64,000 nucleotides of DNA, taken from contig NZ_FNCC01000005.1 in NCBI RefSeq assembly GCF_900100955.1, forward strand, positions 124,001 through 188,000, read 5' to 3'. Within the stretch, counting starts at the first letter, position 1. Every line of letters begins with the position of its first letter. The position numbers and the translations under genes were made by a program. The DNA comes from Lentzea fradiae. Its GTDB lineage: Bacteria > Actinomycetota > Actinomycetes > Mycobacteriales > Pseudonocardiaceae. Below, piece after piece: positions 48,416-58,400 of the stretch. The notes below the pieces were generated by a model, which saw only the letters and a program-made list of their open reading frames with translations, searched no databases and was not told the DNA's origin.

Positions 48416-51400
48416 ATGGAATATCGCATCTTGGGCCCGCTGGAGCTGCGGGCCGCCGGACGGCCCGTCGCCCTCGGCGGCGAGCGGCAGCGGAAGCTGC
48501 TGGCGCTCCTGCTGCTCGGCACCGGCGCCGTCGTGACCTTCGACAGGCTGGTCGACGAGCTGTGGGACGACCCGCCGCAGACCGCGCGCCGGCAGGTCTG
48601 CAACGCGGCCGCCGCGGTGCGCAGGGCCGTGACGCGGGCTGGTGGCCGGCTGACCACCAGCACCCACGGCTACCGCCTCGACCTGCCGGAGGGAGGGCTC
48701 GACGCCGACGTGTTCCGGTCACGGGTCCGGGAGGCGGAGGCGCTGGCCGGGCGGGGAGAGCGGGCGCGGGCGGTCGAGCTGTTGCAGAGCGCGCTGGAGC
48801 TGTGGCGGGGCCCGGTGCTCGCGGGCCTCGACTCGCCGTCGATCACCGCGGCGGCGCACGGCCTGGCCGAACAGCGGCTGCAGACCGTGGAACGCCTCGC
48901 CGGGCTGCGGCTCGAGCTGGGCGAGGTCACCTCGCTGCTGGGACAGCTCACCGGCCTGGTCGCCGAGCACCCGCTGCGGGAGTCGTTGCGCGCCACCCTG
49001 ATGCGGGCGCTCGACAGGGCCGGTCGCCGCGGCGACGCGCTGGCCGTGTTCGAGCAGGGCCGCCGGGTGCTCGCCGAGGAGCTCGGCACCGACCCCGGCC
49101 AGGAGCTGCGGCAGCTGCACGCCGCCCTGCTCGACGACCGGCCGGTCGCCGTGCCCGTTCCCGGGCCGCAGCCGGTAGCCGTCGCACGCCCGCGGTCACC
49201 GCTGCCGTTCGACGTCCCGGACTTCACCGGTCGCGAGTCCGAAGTGGACCGTCTGGTCGAGGCCGTTGCCACGAGCCCGGTCGTCACCGTCGAGGGCATG
49301 GGCGGCATCGGCAAGACGGCCCTGGCCGTGCACGTGGCGCACCGGTTGCAGGACAGGTTCCCCGACGGGCGCTGCTACGTCGACCTGCGCGGTTTCACGG
49401 CGGGCACCGCGCCGATGACCACCGGTGCCGCGCTGGAGGTGCTGCTGCGCCAGGTCGGCGTGCCCGCGCGGGACGTCCCGGTCGACCCCGGCGCGCGCCG
49501 CGAGCTGTGGCTCACCGAGGTGGCGCACCGCCGCGTCCTCGTCGTGCTCGACAACGCGGCCGACGCGAGCCAGGTCCGGCCGTTGCTGCCCGGCGGTTCC
49601 GGCGCGGCCGTGATCGTGGTGAGCCGCTGCCACCTGATGTCGATCGAGGGTGCCGTCCCGGTGTCGCTCGGTGTCCTGCCCGCCGCCGAGGCGGTGGCGT
49701 TGTTCCGCCGCATCGCGGGCGAGGAGCGCACGAACGACGAGCTGGACGCCGTCGGAGAGGTCGTCGAGCTGTGCGGGAGGCTGCCGCTCGCGATCAGGAT
49801 CGCCGCGTCCCGGTTCCGGCGCAGACCCTGGACGGTCGCGCAGCTCGCCGGCCGGTTGCGCGACCCGCGGCACCGCACCCGCGCGTTCACCGTGGACGAC
49901 CTCAGCGTCACCGGCGTCCTCGCGCTGTCCTACCACCACCTCGACGATGACCGGCAGGAGCTGTTCCGGCTGCTGTCGCTGGTCCCCGGCGCCGACTTCG
50001 ACGCGTACGCGGCAGCGGCGCTCGGAGGCGTGGACGTGGCCGGTGCGCAGGACGTGCTGGAGGAGCTGGTCGAGTGCAACCTGCTGATGCAGCGCACGGC
50101 CGACCGGTACTGCCTGCACGACCTCGTCCGCGACTGCGCCCGCGACCTCGCGGGCCAGGCGCACTCACCGTCCGAACTGGACGGTGCGCGGCAGCGGCTG
50201 TTCGACTACTACCTGCACTTCGCCGACGTACGAGTCCGGAGGTTCCAGCCGGGCCAGCGCGGGTTCGAGCCGGAGCTGAGCCGGACGCCGGAGCTGCCGC
50301 CGTCGCGGTCGGAGGAGGAAGACGTCCGCCAGATCCGCGCCGAGTACAAGAACCTGGTGGCGGTGGCGGACTACGCGAGCGAACACGGCTGGCACGCGCA
50401 CGCGTGGCAGCTGCCGTGCCTGCTCATGCCGTACCTGTCCCGTGCCGGGCAGCGGGCGGGCGTGCTCGAACTGTCCCGCAACGCGTTGGAGGCGGCCAGG
50501 ACCCTGCGGGACCGGCGCGGGGAGGCCCTGGCGCTCAAGGCGACCGCGTTCGCGTTGCGGGAGGCGGGAAAGCACGGCGAGGTCCGCGAGTTCCTCGACC
50601 AGGCCATCGCGATCGGCCGCGAGCTCGGCGACCTGACCGGCGTCATCGGAGGGCTCCGCGAGCTCGGCGCGGTCCAGGGGCAGGCCGGTCTGCTGGAGGA
50701 GGCGGCCGCCGCGTTCGCCGAGGCTGCGGCGCTGGCCCGGTCGTCGGGGGACCGCGTGGCCACGACGAACACGATCATCGACCTCGGTGTCATCGACTGC
50801 AACCTCGGCCGGTACGCCGAGGCCGACGCGCGGTTCCGGGACGCGCTCGCGATGCACCGCCGCGACGGCCACGTGGGCGGCGAGGTCATCGTGCTGATCA
50901 ACATCGGCTGGCTGGCGCAGGCGCGCGGCAGGGACGCCGAGGCGGTCGAGGCGCTGGAGAGCGCGGTGCGGCTCAGCCGGGGGATCGGGATGCGGCGGGG
51001 CGAGGGGATCGCGCTGGCGTGGCTGGGAGTCGCGTACCGCAGGCTCGGCCGCATCGCGGAGGCGACCGAGATCGGCCGGGAGGCACTGGCGGTGACGCGG
51101 CGGATGGACCTGCGCGAACCCAGGGGTGACGCGCTCAACGGGCTGGCCGAGACCTACCTGGCCGGGGGCCGGCTGTCCGAAGCCGAGGACCTGCTCGGGG
51201 AGGCCGAGCAGCTCGGGGCGGCGGGGGCGTTGCCGTTGGTGCGGGCCAGAGCGCACGAGGGACTGGCGCACGTCGCGGCACGGCGCGGCGACCACGACTG
51301 GGCGCGCACGCACTGGGAACGCGCCGTCGCGCTGTACCCGGCCGGCGTGGTGGACACCGAGAACCCGCTCGCGCACCTGGCCGACCCCGGCGCTCCGTGC

Positions 51401-51463
51401 CTGCGCTGCTTCTGCGCCCAAGAGGGCCAGCGGGCGCTCGCCGTCGTCGCACCAGCGGTCTGA
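48416..51463 (+). CDS. AfsR/SARP family transcriptional activator with NB-ARC and TPR domains
   Basis: This 1015-residue regulator has an N-terminal Trans_reg_C winged helix (MEYRILGPLELRAAGRPV...RQRKLLALLL, ~1-90) and a BTAD domain (~95-240, DADVFRSRVREAEAL...LRESLRATLMRALDRAGRRGDAL). The NB-ARC ATPase has Walker A VEGMGGIGKTALA (~295-307), Walker B RVLVVLDNA and GRLPLAIRI. C-terminal TPR repeats lie at ~620-960. This is the AfsR architecture: ATP-driven oligomerisation controls binding to direct repeats and activates secondary metabolism. It is divergent from the Sdp-like operon and lies upstream of a second regulator and an NRPS-PKS operon, its likely target. Confidence 0.92.
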   Translation: MEYRILGPLELRAAGRPVALGGERQRKLLALLLLGTGAVVTFDRLVDELWDDPPQTARRQVCNAAAAVRRAVTRAGGRLTTSTHGYRLDLPEGGLDADVFRSRVREAEALAGRGERARAVELLQSALELWRGPVLAGLDSPSITAAAHGLAEQRLQTVERLAGLRLELGEVTSLLGQLTGLVAEHPLRESLRATLMRALDRAGRRGDALAVFEQGRRVLAEELGTDPGQELRQLHAALLDDRPVAVPVPGPQPVAVARPRSPLPFDVPDFTGRESEVDRLVEAVATSPVVTVEGMGGIGKTALAVHVAHRLQDRFPDGRCYVDLRGFTAGTAPMTTGAALEVLLRQVGVPARDVPVDPGARRELWLTEVAHRRVLVVLDNAADASQVRPLLPGGSGAAVIVVSRCHLMSIEGAVPVSLGVLPAAEAVALFRRIAGEERTNDELDAVGEVVELCGRLPLAIRIAASRFRRRPWTVAQLAGRLRDPRHRTRAFTVDDLSVTGVLALSYHHLDDDRQELFRLLSLVPGADFDAYAAAALGGVDVAGAQDVLEELVECNLLMQRTADRYCLHDLVRDCARDLAGQAHSPSELDGARQRLFDYYLHFADVRVRRFQPGQRGFEPELSRTPELPPSRSEEEDVRQIRAEYKNLVAVADYASEHGWHAHAWQLPCLLMPYLSRAGQRAGVLELSRNALEAARTLRDRRGEALALKATAFALREAGKHGEVREFLDQAIAIGRELGDLTGVIGGLRELGAVQGQAGLLEEAAAAFAEAAALARSSGDRVATTNTIIDLGVIDCNLGRYAEADARFRDALAMHRRDGHVGGEVIVLINIGWLAQARGRDAEAVEALESAVRLSRGIGMRRGEGIALAWLGVAYRRLGRIAEATEIGREALAVTRRMDLREPRGDALNGLAETYLAGGRLSEAEDLLGEAEQLGAAGALPLVRARAHEGLAHVAARRGDHDWARTHWERAVALYPAGVVDTENPLAHLADPGAPCLRCFCAQEGQRALAVVAPAV

Positions 51464-51564
51464 CCTGCGCCGACATCCGTGCATCCGGCGCCGATGCGGC
51501 ACGGATGCACGGGCCGGGTGCACTGGAGGGGTCAGGTCGTCCGGTGAGGAAGTGGTGCTCGAAC

Positions 51565-54500
51565 ATGCGGCAGCCCGCGGTACCCGCAAGGCTGGTGGAC
51601 CGGCCCGCGCTGAGCGCGGCGCTCGACGCGGCGGCCACCCACGAGGTGGTCGTGGTGAAGGCGGGGGCCGGGTGGGGGAAGACGACGGCGGTCGCGGCCT
51701 GGGCGAAGACGCGCCGCGCGTGCTGGTTGACGGTGCCCGGTGCGGACATCTCGCTCGAACGGTTCTCACGGGAGCTGTTGCGCGCCTTGCGGCACCGGCT
51801 GCCGCGCCTGCCCGCCGAGCTGGTCACCACCACCGCCGGTGACGCCACGACGGTCGCGGAGCTGGTCCGCGGGCTGCTGGGCGTCCACCTCGACGAGCCC
51901 GTCGTGCTCGTGGTCGACGACGCGGGCGTGCTGACGGGCGAAGCGGCGCGACTGGTCGAGGAGCTGTGCCTGGACGGTCCCGCCCTGCTCACCCTCGTGC
52001 TGCTCACCCGCGTCGAGCTGGGGTTCGCGGTGCCGGGGGCCGCTGAGATCGACTCGCGGCAGCTCGCGTTCACCGAACGGGAGGTGGCGGCGCTGGCCGG
52101 ACCCGACGCCGCGATGATCTTGGCGCGCACCGGTGGCCGGCCCGCCGCCGTCGCGCTGTACCGGGAGGCGTTGAGCGGCGGCTGCGCGTTGCCGGGGGAG
52201 AGCGGCGACGTGCTGGCACAGCTCTCCGGGAGCGTCCTCGCCGACCAGCCGGAACCGGTGCGGGAGCTGGTGCGCGCCATCGCCGTGCTCGGGTCGGCCC
52301 GCACGGAACTGTGCGTCGCGCTCGGGTTCCCCGACGCGCGCGAGACGCTGCCGGAGCTCGCCCGGCGCGGCCTCGTCACGGGTCCTGAGTGGACGGTCGT
52401 CGAACCGCTGCGCGAGGCGCTGCTCAGGGAACACGCCGATGACGGTGTGCGGGTCAAGGCCGCGGTGTTCTGCGAACGGACCGGCGCGCACGCGGAGGCG
52501 TTGCGGCACCTGGTCGAAGCCGAGAGGTGGGACCTGGTCACCCAGCTGTTGCTGCGGAGGGACGAGCAGATCGTCGCGGGAGGTGACGCGGAAGCGGTTC
52601 TCACCGCGCTGGACCGGATGGAGATCGAAGACCCCCGGCTGCACCTCGTCCGCGGTTTCGCGTTGCAGCACAGGGGTGACTGGCTCGCGGCGGTGCACTG
52701 CTACGAGCAGGCCACCGGTGAGCTGAGACCGTGCACGTCCTGGCGGATGGGCCAGCTGTACGCGCTCACCGGGCAGACCGGCCGCGCGGTCGAGGTGTTC
52801 GAGCGCACGGTGTTCGACGACGTCGTGTCACTGGACGTGGTGCGGCTGCTGTCGCTCGCCACGCACTGGTTCCGCGAGACCGGCCAATGCGAGACCGCGC
52901 GGGAACTGGCCGTTCGGTGCGCCGAGGCCGCCCGGCGCTGCGGCGGGCACGCGGCGTTCGCCTGGAGCGACAAGGCGTTCGGGCTGCTTGCCGGGTACGA
53001 CGGCGACCGGGCCGCCTTCGAACGCCACTACGGCCAGGCGGTCGAGCGGGCGAGACGGGCGGGCAACCGGTTGCTGGAGCTGACGATCCGCACCGAACAG
53101 GCGTGGTTCCGCACCGAGACGGGACCGGAGGAGGCACTCGCCGAGGTGGACGAGGTCCTGGTGCTCGGCAGGCAGGCCGGTCTGATCGGGCACGAGCGGG
53201 ACTGCCGCGGCATCAGGGCGCTGGCGAACGTGCGGCTGGGCCGGTTCGACGCCGCGCTGCGGGACGCCGGGCAGGACCCGCGCACCCTCGTGACGCGGGC
53301 CGAGGTGCACCGCCGCCGGGGCGAACCCGGTCAGGCGCAGGCGTTCCTGGACGAGGCGCTGGCCGCGGGTTCCGACCCGCTCGCCGTGGCGACGCTCGCC
53401 AGGGTCGTGGCCGGCACCGACCTGGCCACCGCCGGCAAGCTCGCGGACCAGGCCGTCGCCACCAGCGCGGTGCTGCGGTCGCGGGAGGTGCCCGCGCTGC
53501 TCGCCCGCGGCTGGGTCGCCGCGCTCGCGGGAGATCGCGAGACGGCACGGGCGGACGCCGCCACCGCGCGGGCGCTCGCCGGACGCCGGGGTGACCGGGC
53601 GGGCCTCGCCGACGCGTTGCAGCTCGCGGCGGTCGTCTCGGCCGACCGCGGGGCTCTGCTCGCCGAGGCCGCGGTGGTGTGGCGCGCGGCGGGCGACCCG
53701 GTCGGCGCGGCGGCGGCGCAGCTGGCGTCGGCCCGGCTGGACGACACGGACCCGGCGGAACCCGAGAACGTGCTACGGCGTCACGGAGTCCGGACCGATG
53801 TACGGATGGCCGACGTGCTCGGCGCGAGCCTGCCGCGCACGGCGCGGATCGTGGTGCGGACCCTCGGCTGGTTCCAGGTCCTGCGGGACGGCATCGCCGT
53901 GCCGACGGCGTCGTGGCAGTCGCGGAAGGCGAGGGACCTGCTGAAGGTCCTCGCGGCCCATCGCGGCCGTCCGGTGCCGCGCCCCCGGTTGGTGGACCTG
54001 CTGTGGCCGGACGACACCTCGGACCGCACGGCGAACCGGCTGTCCGTGCTGCTGTCGACGTTGAGGACGGTGCTTTCCGTTCCGGGACTGCCCGAGGACG
54101 CCGAGCCGCTCGTCGCCGACCGGGACACCGTGTCGCTCGACCTGTCCCTGATTCACCTGGATGTGGCAGTGTTCCTGGACTCGGCGCACCTCGCCCTCGT
54201 CGCACATCGCCGTGGCGACCAGGCGGCGGCGTCGTTGCTGACCGCCGCCGACGAGCTGTACGTCGGCGAGTTCCTGGCTGAGCAACCCTATGAGCAGTGG
54301 GCGGTGCAGGCACGGGAAGAAGTGCAGGGCCGCTACACGGCAGTGCTGCGCGCACTCGTCCAGCTGGTGCGCGATCCCGACCAGCAGGTGGGGTACCTGA
54401 TCCGGATGCTGGAGCTCGACCCGTACGACGAAAGCGCGCACGTACGTCTGGTGAAGGCGCTCAGAGCCGCGGGCAGGCACGGTGAAGCTCGCCGGAGGTA

Positions 54501-54591
54501 CCAGGTGTACCTGGAGCAGATGCGTGAGATCGGTGTCCGTCCCGTGGAACCGGACCTCTTCGCCCCCACGGCTGTCCTCAGGGCCGGCTGA
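51565..54591 (+). CDS. Large ATPase/TPR regulator with C-terminal SARP-like (wHTH-BTAD) domain
   Basis: This ~1008-residue protein has an N-terminal MalT-like P-loop ATPase (Walker A KAGAGWGKTTAVAAW, ~33-47; Walker B VVLVVDDAG) and a long TPR-like helical middle (~300-730). The C-terminal SARP-like unit has a winged helix at ~765-850 (VRTLGWFQVLRDGIAV...SRKARDLLKVLAAHRGRPVPR...LLWPDD) and a BTAD domain (ELDPYDESAHVRLVKALRAAGRHGEARRRY). The DNA-binding part is therefore at the C-terminus, the reverse of AfsR. The start is uncertain (ATG 51565, or GTG 51544). It follows the AfsR-type gene by ~100 bp and ends before a very strong terminator, just upstream of the NRPS operon. Confidence 0.85.
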   Translation: MRQPAVPARLVDRPALSAALDAAATHEVVVVKAGAGWGKTTAVAAWAKTRRACWLTVPGADISLERFSRELLRALRHRLPRLPAELVTTTAGDATTVAELVRGLLGVHLDEPVVLVVDDAGVLTGEAARLVEELCLDGPALLTLVLLTRVELGFAVPGAAEIDSRQLAFTEREVAALAGPDAAMILARTGGRPAAVALYREALSGGCALPGESGDVLAQLSGSVLADQPEPVRELVRAIAVLGSARTELCVALGFPDARETLPELARRGLVTGPEWTVVEPLREALLREHADDGVRVKAAVFCERTGAHAEALRHLVEAERWDLVTQLLLRRDEQIVAGGDAEAVLTALDRMEIEDPRLHLVRGFALQHRGDWLAAVHCYEQATGELRPCTSWRMGQLYALTGQTGRAVEVFERTVFDDVVSLDVVRLLSLATHWFRETGQCETARELAVRCAEAARRCGGHAAFAWSDKAFGLLAGYDGDRAAFERHYGQAVERARRAGNRLLELTIRTEQAWFRTETGPEEALAEVDEVLVLGRQAGLIGHERDCRGIRALANVRLGRFDAALRDAGQDPRTLVTRAEVHRRRGEPGQAQAFLDEALAAGSDPLAVATLARVVAGTDLATAGKLADQAVATSAVLRSREVPALLARGWVAALAGDRETARADAATARALAGRRGDRAGLADALQLAAVVSADRGALLAEAAVVWRAAGDPVGAAAAQLASARLDDTDPAEPENVLRRHGVRTDVRMADVLGASLPRTARIVVRTLGWFQVLRDGIAVPTASWQSRKARDLLKVLAAHRGRPVPRPRLVDLLWPDDTSDRTANRLSVLLSTLRTVLSVPGLPEDAEPLVADRDTVSLDLSLIHLDVAVFLDSAHLALVAHRRGDQAAASLLTAADELYVGEFLAEQPYEQWAVQAREEVQGRYTAVLRALVQLVRDPDQQVGYLIRMLELDPYDESAHVRLVKALRAAGRHGEARRRYQVYLEQMREIGVRPVEPDLFAPTAVLRAG

Positions 54592-54600
54592 GCTTCCGGC

Positions 54601-54646
54601 ACGCAATCAGGGCCACCTCTGTCCACAGAGGTGGCCCTGATTGCGT
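54601..54646 (+). terminator. Very strong hairpin terminator
   Basis: A perfect 22-bp inverted repeat (arms 54601-54622 and 54625-54646, arm core CAATCAGGGCCACCTC) with a 2-base spacer lies nine bp after the second regulator's stop. It isolates the regulator pair from the biosynthetic operon. Confidence 0.9.
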
Positions 54647-54675
54647 TGGCGCAGTTGAGGACGGGTGTAAGAGCA

Positions 54676-54720
54676 CGCTCAGGATTCCGGAAGGGTGCGC
54701 TCAGGGCCGGTCCCTAACTT
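54676..54720 (+). promoter_or_regulatory. SARP-type direct repeats and -10 element of the biosynthetic operon
   Basis: CGCTCAGG occurs at 54676-54683 and 54698-54705, exactly 22 bp apart, with 9 of 11 bases matching in the longer frame. A -10-like TAACTT lies at 54715-54720, nine bp beyond the second repeat. SARPs typically bind repeats with 11- or 22-bp phasing about 8 bp upstream of the -10 box. The predicted transcription start falls at or near GTG 54728, giving a leaderless message. Confidence 0.65.
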
Positions 54721-54727
54721 GGCTCCC

Positions 54728-55462
54728 GTGAAGGAAAATGGGGGAAGCGACTGGCTGGTCTGCCCCAGGCCCCGGCCGGACGCGGCGCTGAGGGTGGTGT
54801 GCGTGCCGTACGCCGGCGGCGGGCCGTCGGCGTTCTGGGACTGGCCCGGCCTGCTGGGCGACGACGTCGAGCTGTGGTGCGCGGTCCTGCCGGGACGGGA
54901 ACGGCGGTTCGCCGAACCGGCCCTCACCGACCCGGCGCTCATCGGCGCACCGCTCGCCGCGGCGGTCAGGGCCGAGGTCCGCGCACCGCTGGCGCTGTTC
55001 GGCCACAGCATGGGCGGGCTCATCGCGTTCGACGTGACGCGCAGGCTCGGTGACGCGGCCGGGCACCTGTTCGTCTCCGCGGCCAAGGCGCCGCGCCTGC
55101 CGTTCGGCGACCAGCCGCACCTGCTCGACGACGCGGGCCTGCTGGCCTGGATGACGCGGCTCGGCGGCGTGCCCGAGGACCTGCTGGCGCACGAGGAGAT
55201 GCTCGCCCTGCTCCTGCCGACGCTGCGCGCCGACCTCGCCGTGTGCGCCGCGTTCCACGGCACGGACGCCGTCGTCGACGTGCCCATCACCGCGTTCTCC
55301 GGCACCGACGACCCGCTCGCGTCCGTCGCGGACGTCGCGGCCTGGCAGCACCACACCACCGCCGGCTTCGACCTCGTGGTCCGGCCGGGCGGGCACTTCT
55401 ACCTCCAAGACGATCCGGCTGCGGTGACCTCGGTCGTCGCCGCCAGGGAAGGTGTGCAGTGA
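54728..55462 (+). CDS. Type II thioesterase of the NRPS/PKS cluster
   Basis: This 244-residue alpha/beta hydrolase has CVPYAGGGPSAFWDW, the nucleophile motif LFGHSMGGLIAFD and the catalytic His in VRPGGHFYL. Type II thioesterases remove wrong or stalled acyl groups from carrier domains. GTG 54728 is chosen because it fits the family length and the predicted leaderless transcript; GTG 54695 would overlap the SARP repeats. Its stop overlaps the first NRPS start by GTGA, so it is the first gene of the biosynthetic operon. Confidence 0.9.
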   Translation: MKENGGSDWLVCPRPRPDAALRVVCVPYAGGGPSAFWDWPGLLGDDVELWCAVLPGRERRFAEPALTDPALIGAPLAAAVRAEVRAPLALFGHSMGGLIAFDVTRRLGDAAGHLFVSAAKAPRLPFGDQPHLLDDAGLLAWMTRLGGVPEDLLAHEEMLALLLPTLRADLAVCAAFHGTDAVVDVPITAFSGTDDPLASVADVAAWQHHTTAGFDLVVRPGGHFYLQDDPAAVTSVVAAREGVQ

Positions 55463-58400
55463 CCGAGCACCGCGCCGCGGCCACCCGCGGTCAGCAGCAG
55501 ATCTGGCTCTCCGACCAGCTCGCGCCGGACGCCACGTTCAACACCGTGCCGGTGCACGTGGACATCACCGGCGACCTCGACACCGACGCACTTGCCGCCG
55601 CGCTCACCGCGGTGGTCGACCGGCACGAGCCGTTGCGCACGAGCTACCACCTCGACGGTACGCAGCTTGTCGCGGAAATCCTTCCGGAGGCGCAGGTTTC
55701 CGTTTCCGCACGCGACCTGCGCGACCTCCCGCCCGCCGAACGGTCGGCGCGTGCCGCGGCGCTGGTCGCCGCCGAGCTGGCCCGCCCGATCGACCTCTCG
55801 ACCGGCCTGCCGGTGCGGGTCCTCCTGCTGCGCCTGGAGGACGACCGCCACCAGCTCGTCCTGCTGGTGCACCACATCGCGATCGACGGCGCGTCGGTCG
55901 CGGTGCTCCAGGACGAGCTGCCGCGCTGCTACCGGATGGCGGTGGACGGTGAGGTCGTCGCACTGCCGCGACCGCCGGTCGCCTACCGCGACATCGCCGA
56001 GCCGTCCGGGAACGCCGAGCACTGGCGCGAGGCGCTGGCCGACCTGCCCGCACCGCTGGAGCTGCCCACCATCCGCACGCGCCCCGCCCCACCGGACTTC
56101 AGCGCCGAGGCCCTGCCCCTGGTCGTGCCGGAAGAGCTCGCCGACGCCGTGCGCCGGGTCGCGAGCACCCACCGGTCGTCGTCGTTCATGGTGCTGCTGA
56201 CGGCGTTCTCCGTGCTGCTGCACCGGTTGACGGGCTCACCGGACGTCGTGGTCGGTTCGCCCTCCGCCGGTCGTGAGCACGCCGACACGCACGACCTGGT
56301 CGGCTACTTCGTGACCATGCTGGCGTTGCGGGTGAAGCTCGGCTGGGACCCGACGTTCAGCGAGGCGATGACCGCCGTGCGCGACACCGTGCTGGACGCG
56401 CTGGACCACCGGGACGTGCCGTTCCACGAGGTCTGCGCGGCGCTCGGGCAGACCGGTGACGGCGACCGGCACCCGGTCTTCCAGGTCGTGTTCGCCTCCC
56501 CGCCGCCGCTGGCCGGTCCGCTGGCCGCGGGCGGGTGCGTCTTCACGTTCACCCAGGGCACCAGCGACCAGGGGCTCTACGACTTGGAGCTGCAGCTGCC
56601 CGACTCCGGATCCGGGGAGATGCGTGGCTGGGTCAAGTTCCGCACCGCGCTGTACGACCGGGCGGACGTCCTCGACCTGACCGAACGGTTCGCCACCGTG
56701 CTCGGCCAGCTCACGACGACCCCGGACGCGCGCCTGTCGAACCTGTCGCTGCTCTCCGCCGACGAACGCCGCCGGATCGTCCACGACCTCAACGACAACG
56801 CGACGGACTACCCCGTGCGCACGCTGGTCGAGCTGTTCGAGGAGACCGCCGACCGGCACTCCGATGACGTCGCCGTCGAGTTCGGCGCGCAGCGGCTCAC
56901 CTACGCCGAGCTGGACCAGCGCGCCAACCGGCTCGCCGCCCACCTCGGCACCCTCGGCGTCACGACCGGAACCCCGGTGGGAATCCTGCTGGACCGCGGC
57001 GTGCACTGGGTCGTCACCGCGCTGGCCGTGCTCAAGGCCGGAGGCGCCTACCTGCCGCTCGACCCCGGCTACCCGGTCGAGCGCCTGCGGGCGCTGTGCG
57101 CCGACGCCTCGGCCGCCGTCGTGGTCACCGACCGTCAGGAGGACCTGGGCGTCGAGCTGGTCGACCTGTCCGCGATGGTCCTCACCTGCCCGGCTGACCG
57201 TCCACAACGGACAATCACGGCCGACGACCTCGCGTACGTCATGTACACCTCCGGCTCGACGGGCATGCCGAAGGGCGTGGGCGTCAGCCACCGCAACGTC
57301 GTCCGGCTCGTCCGCGACACCGAGTACGTCGAGTTCCGGCCCGGCGACCGGGTCGCGCAGGCGTCCACGACCACGTTCGACGCCGCGACGTTCGAGGTCT
57401 GGGGCGCGCTGCTCAACGGCGGCCGGCTCGTCGGCCTGCCCAAGGACGTCGCCCTCGACCCGGTCGCGCTCGGGGAGTGGCTGCGCGCCAACGAGATCGC
57501 CACGCTGTTCCTGACCACCTCGGTCGCGATGCACGTGGCCCGCGAGCTGCCCGCCGCGCTGTCCGGGTTGCGGTACTTCGTCTTCGGCGGCGAGCAGCCG
57601 GACGCCCACGCCGTCGCCGCCCTGGTCGCCCACCCCGGCGGCCCAGAGCACGTCGTCAACGGCTACGGCCCGACCGAGGCCACGACGTTCGCCTCCAGCC
57701 ACGAGTGCGAACGCGCGGAAGGCCGGGTTCCGCTCGGCCGCGCGCTGAACAACACCCAGCTGTACGTGCTGGACCAGTACCTGGAGCCGGTCCCGCCGAT
57801 GGCCGTCGGCGAGCTGTGCATCGGAGGTGACGGCGTCGGCCGCGGGTACGTCGGCAACCCCGCGCTGACGGCGGAGAAGTTCGTGCCGGACCACCTGGGC
57901 GGCAAGGAGGGCGCGCGGCTCTACCGGACCGGTGACCTCGCGCGGCTCCTGCCCGACGGCACGTTCGAGTACCTCGGGCGGGCGGACCGGCAGGTCAAGA
58001 TCCGCGGGTTCCGCATCGAACCGGGCGAGGTCGAGGCGTGCCTGCACGGCTCGGGCCTCGTCCGCCAGGCCGTGGTCGTGCCGCGCGAGGACGCCGCCGG
58101 GGACGTGAGCCTGGTCGGGTACGTCGTGCTGGAACGGGCCGGTGCCGGCCAGGTCGAGGAGCTGCTGCGGCACGTGCGCGACGCGCTGCCCGCCTACCTC
58201 GTGCCGTCCGCGCTGGTGCCGCTGGAGGCGTTGCCGTTGACGCGCAACGGCAAGCTCGACCTGCGGGCGTTGCCGGACCCGGAGGTCGAGGCCGCGGCAC
58301 CGGAGGAGCCGCGGACGCCGACCGAGGCCGCCGTGGCGGACCTCTGGCGGCAGGTCCTCGGCGCCGAGCCGGTCGGGCGGGACGCCAACTTCTTCGACCT

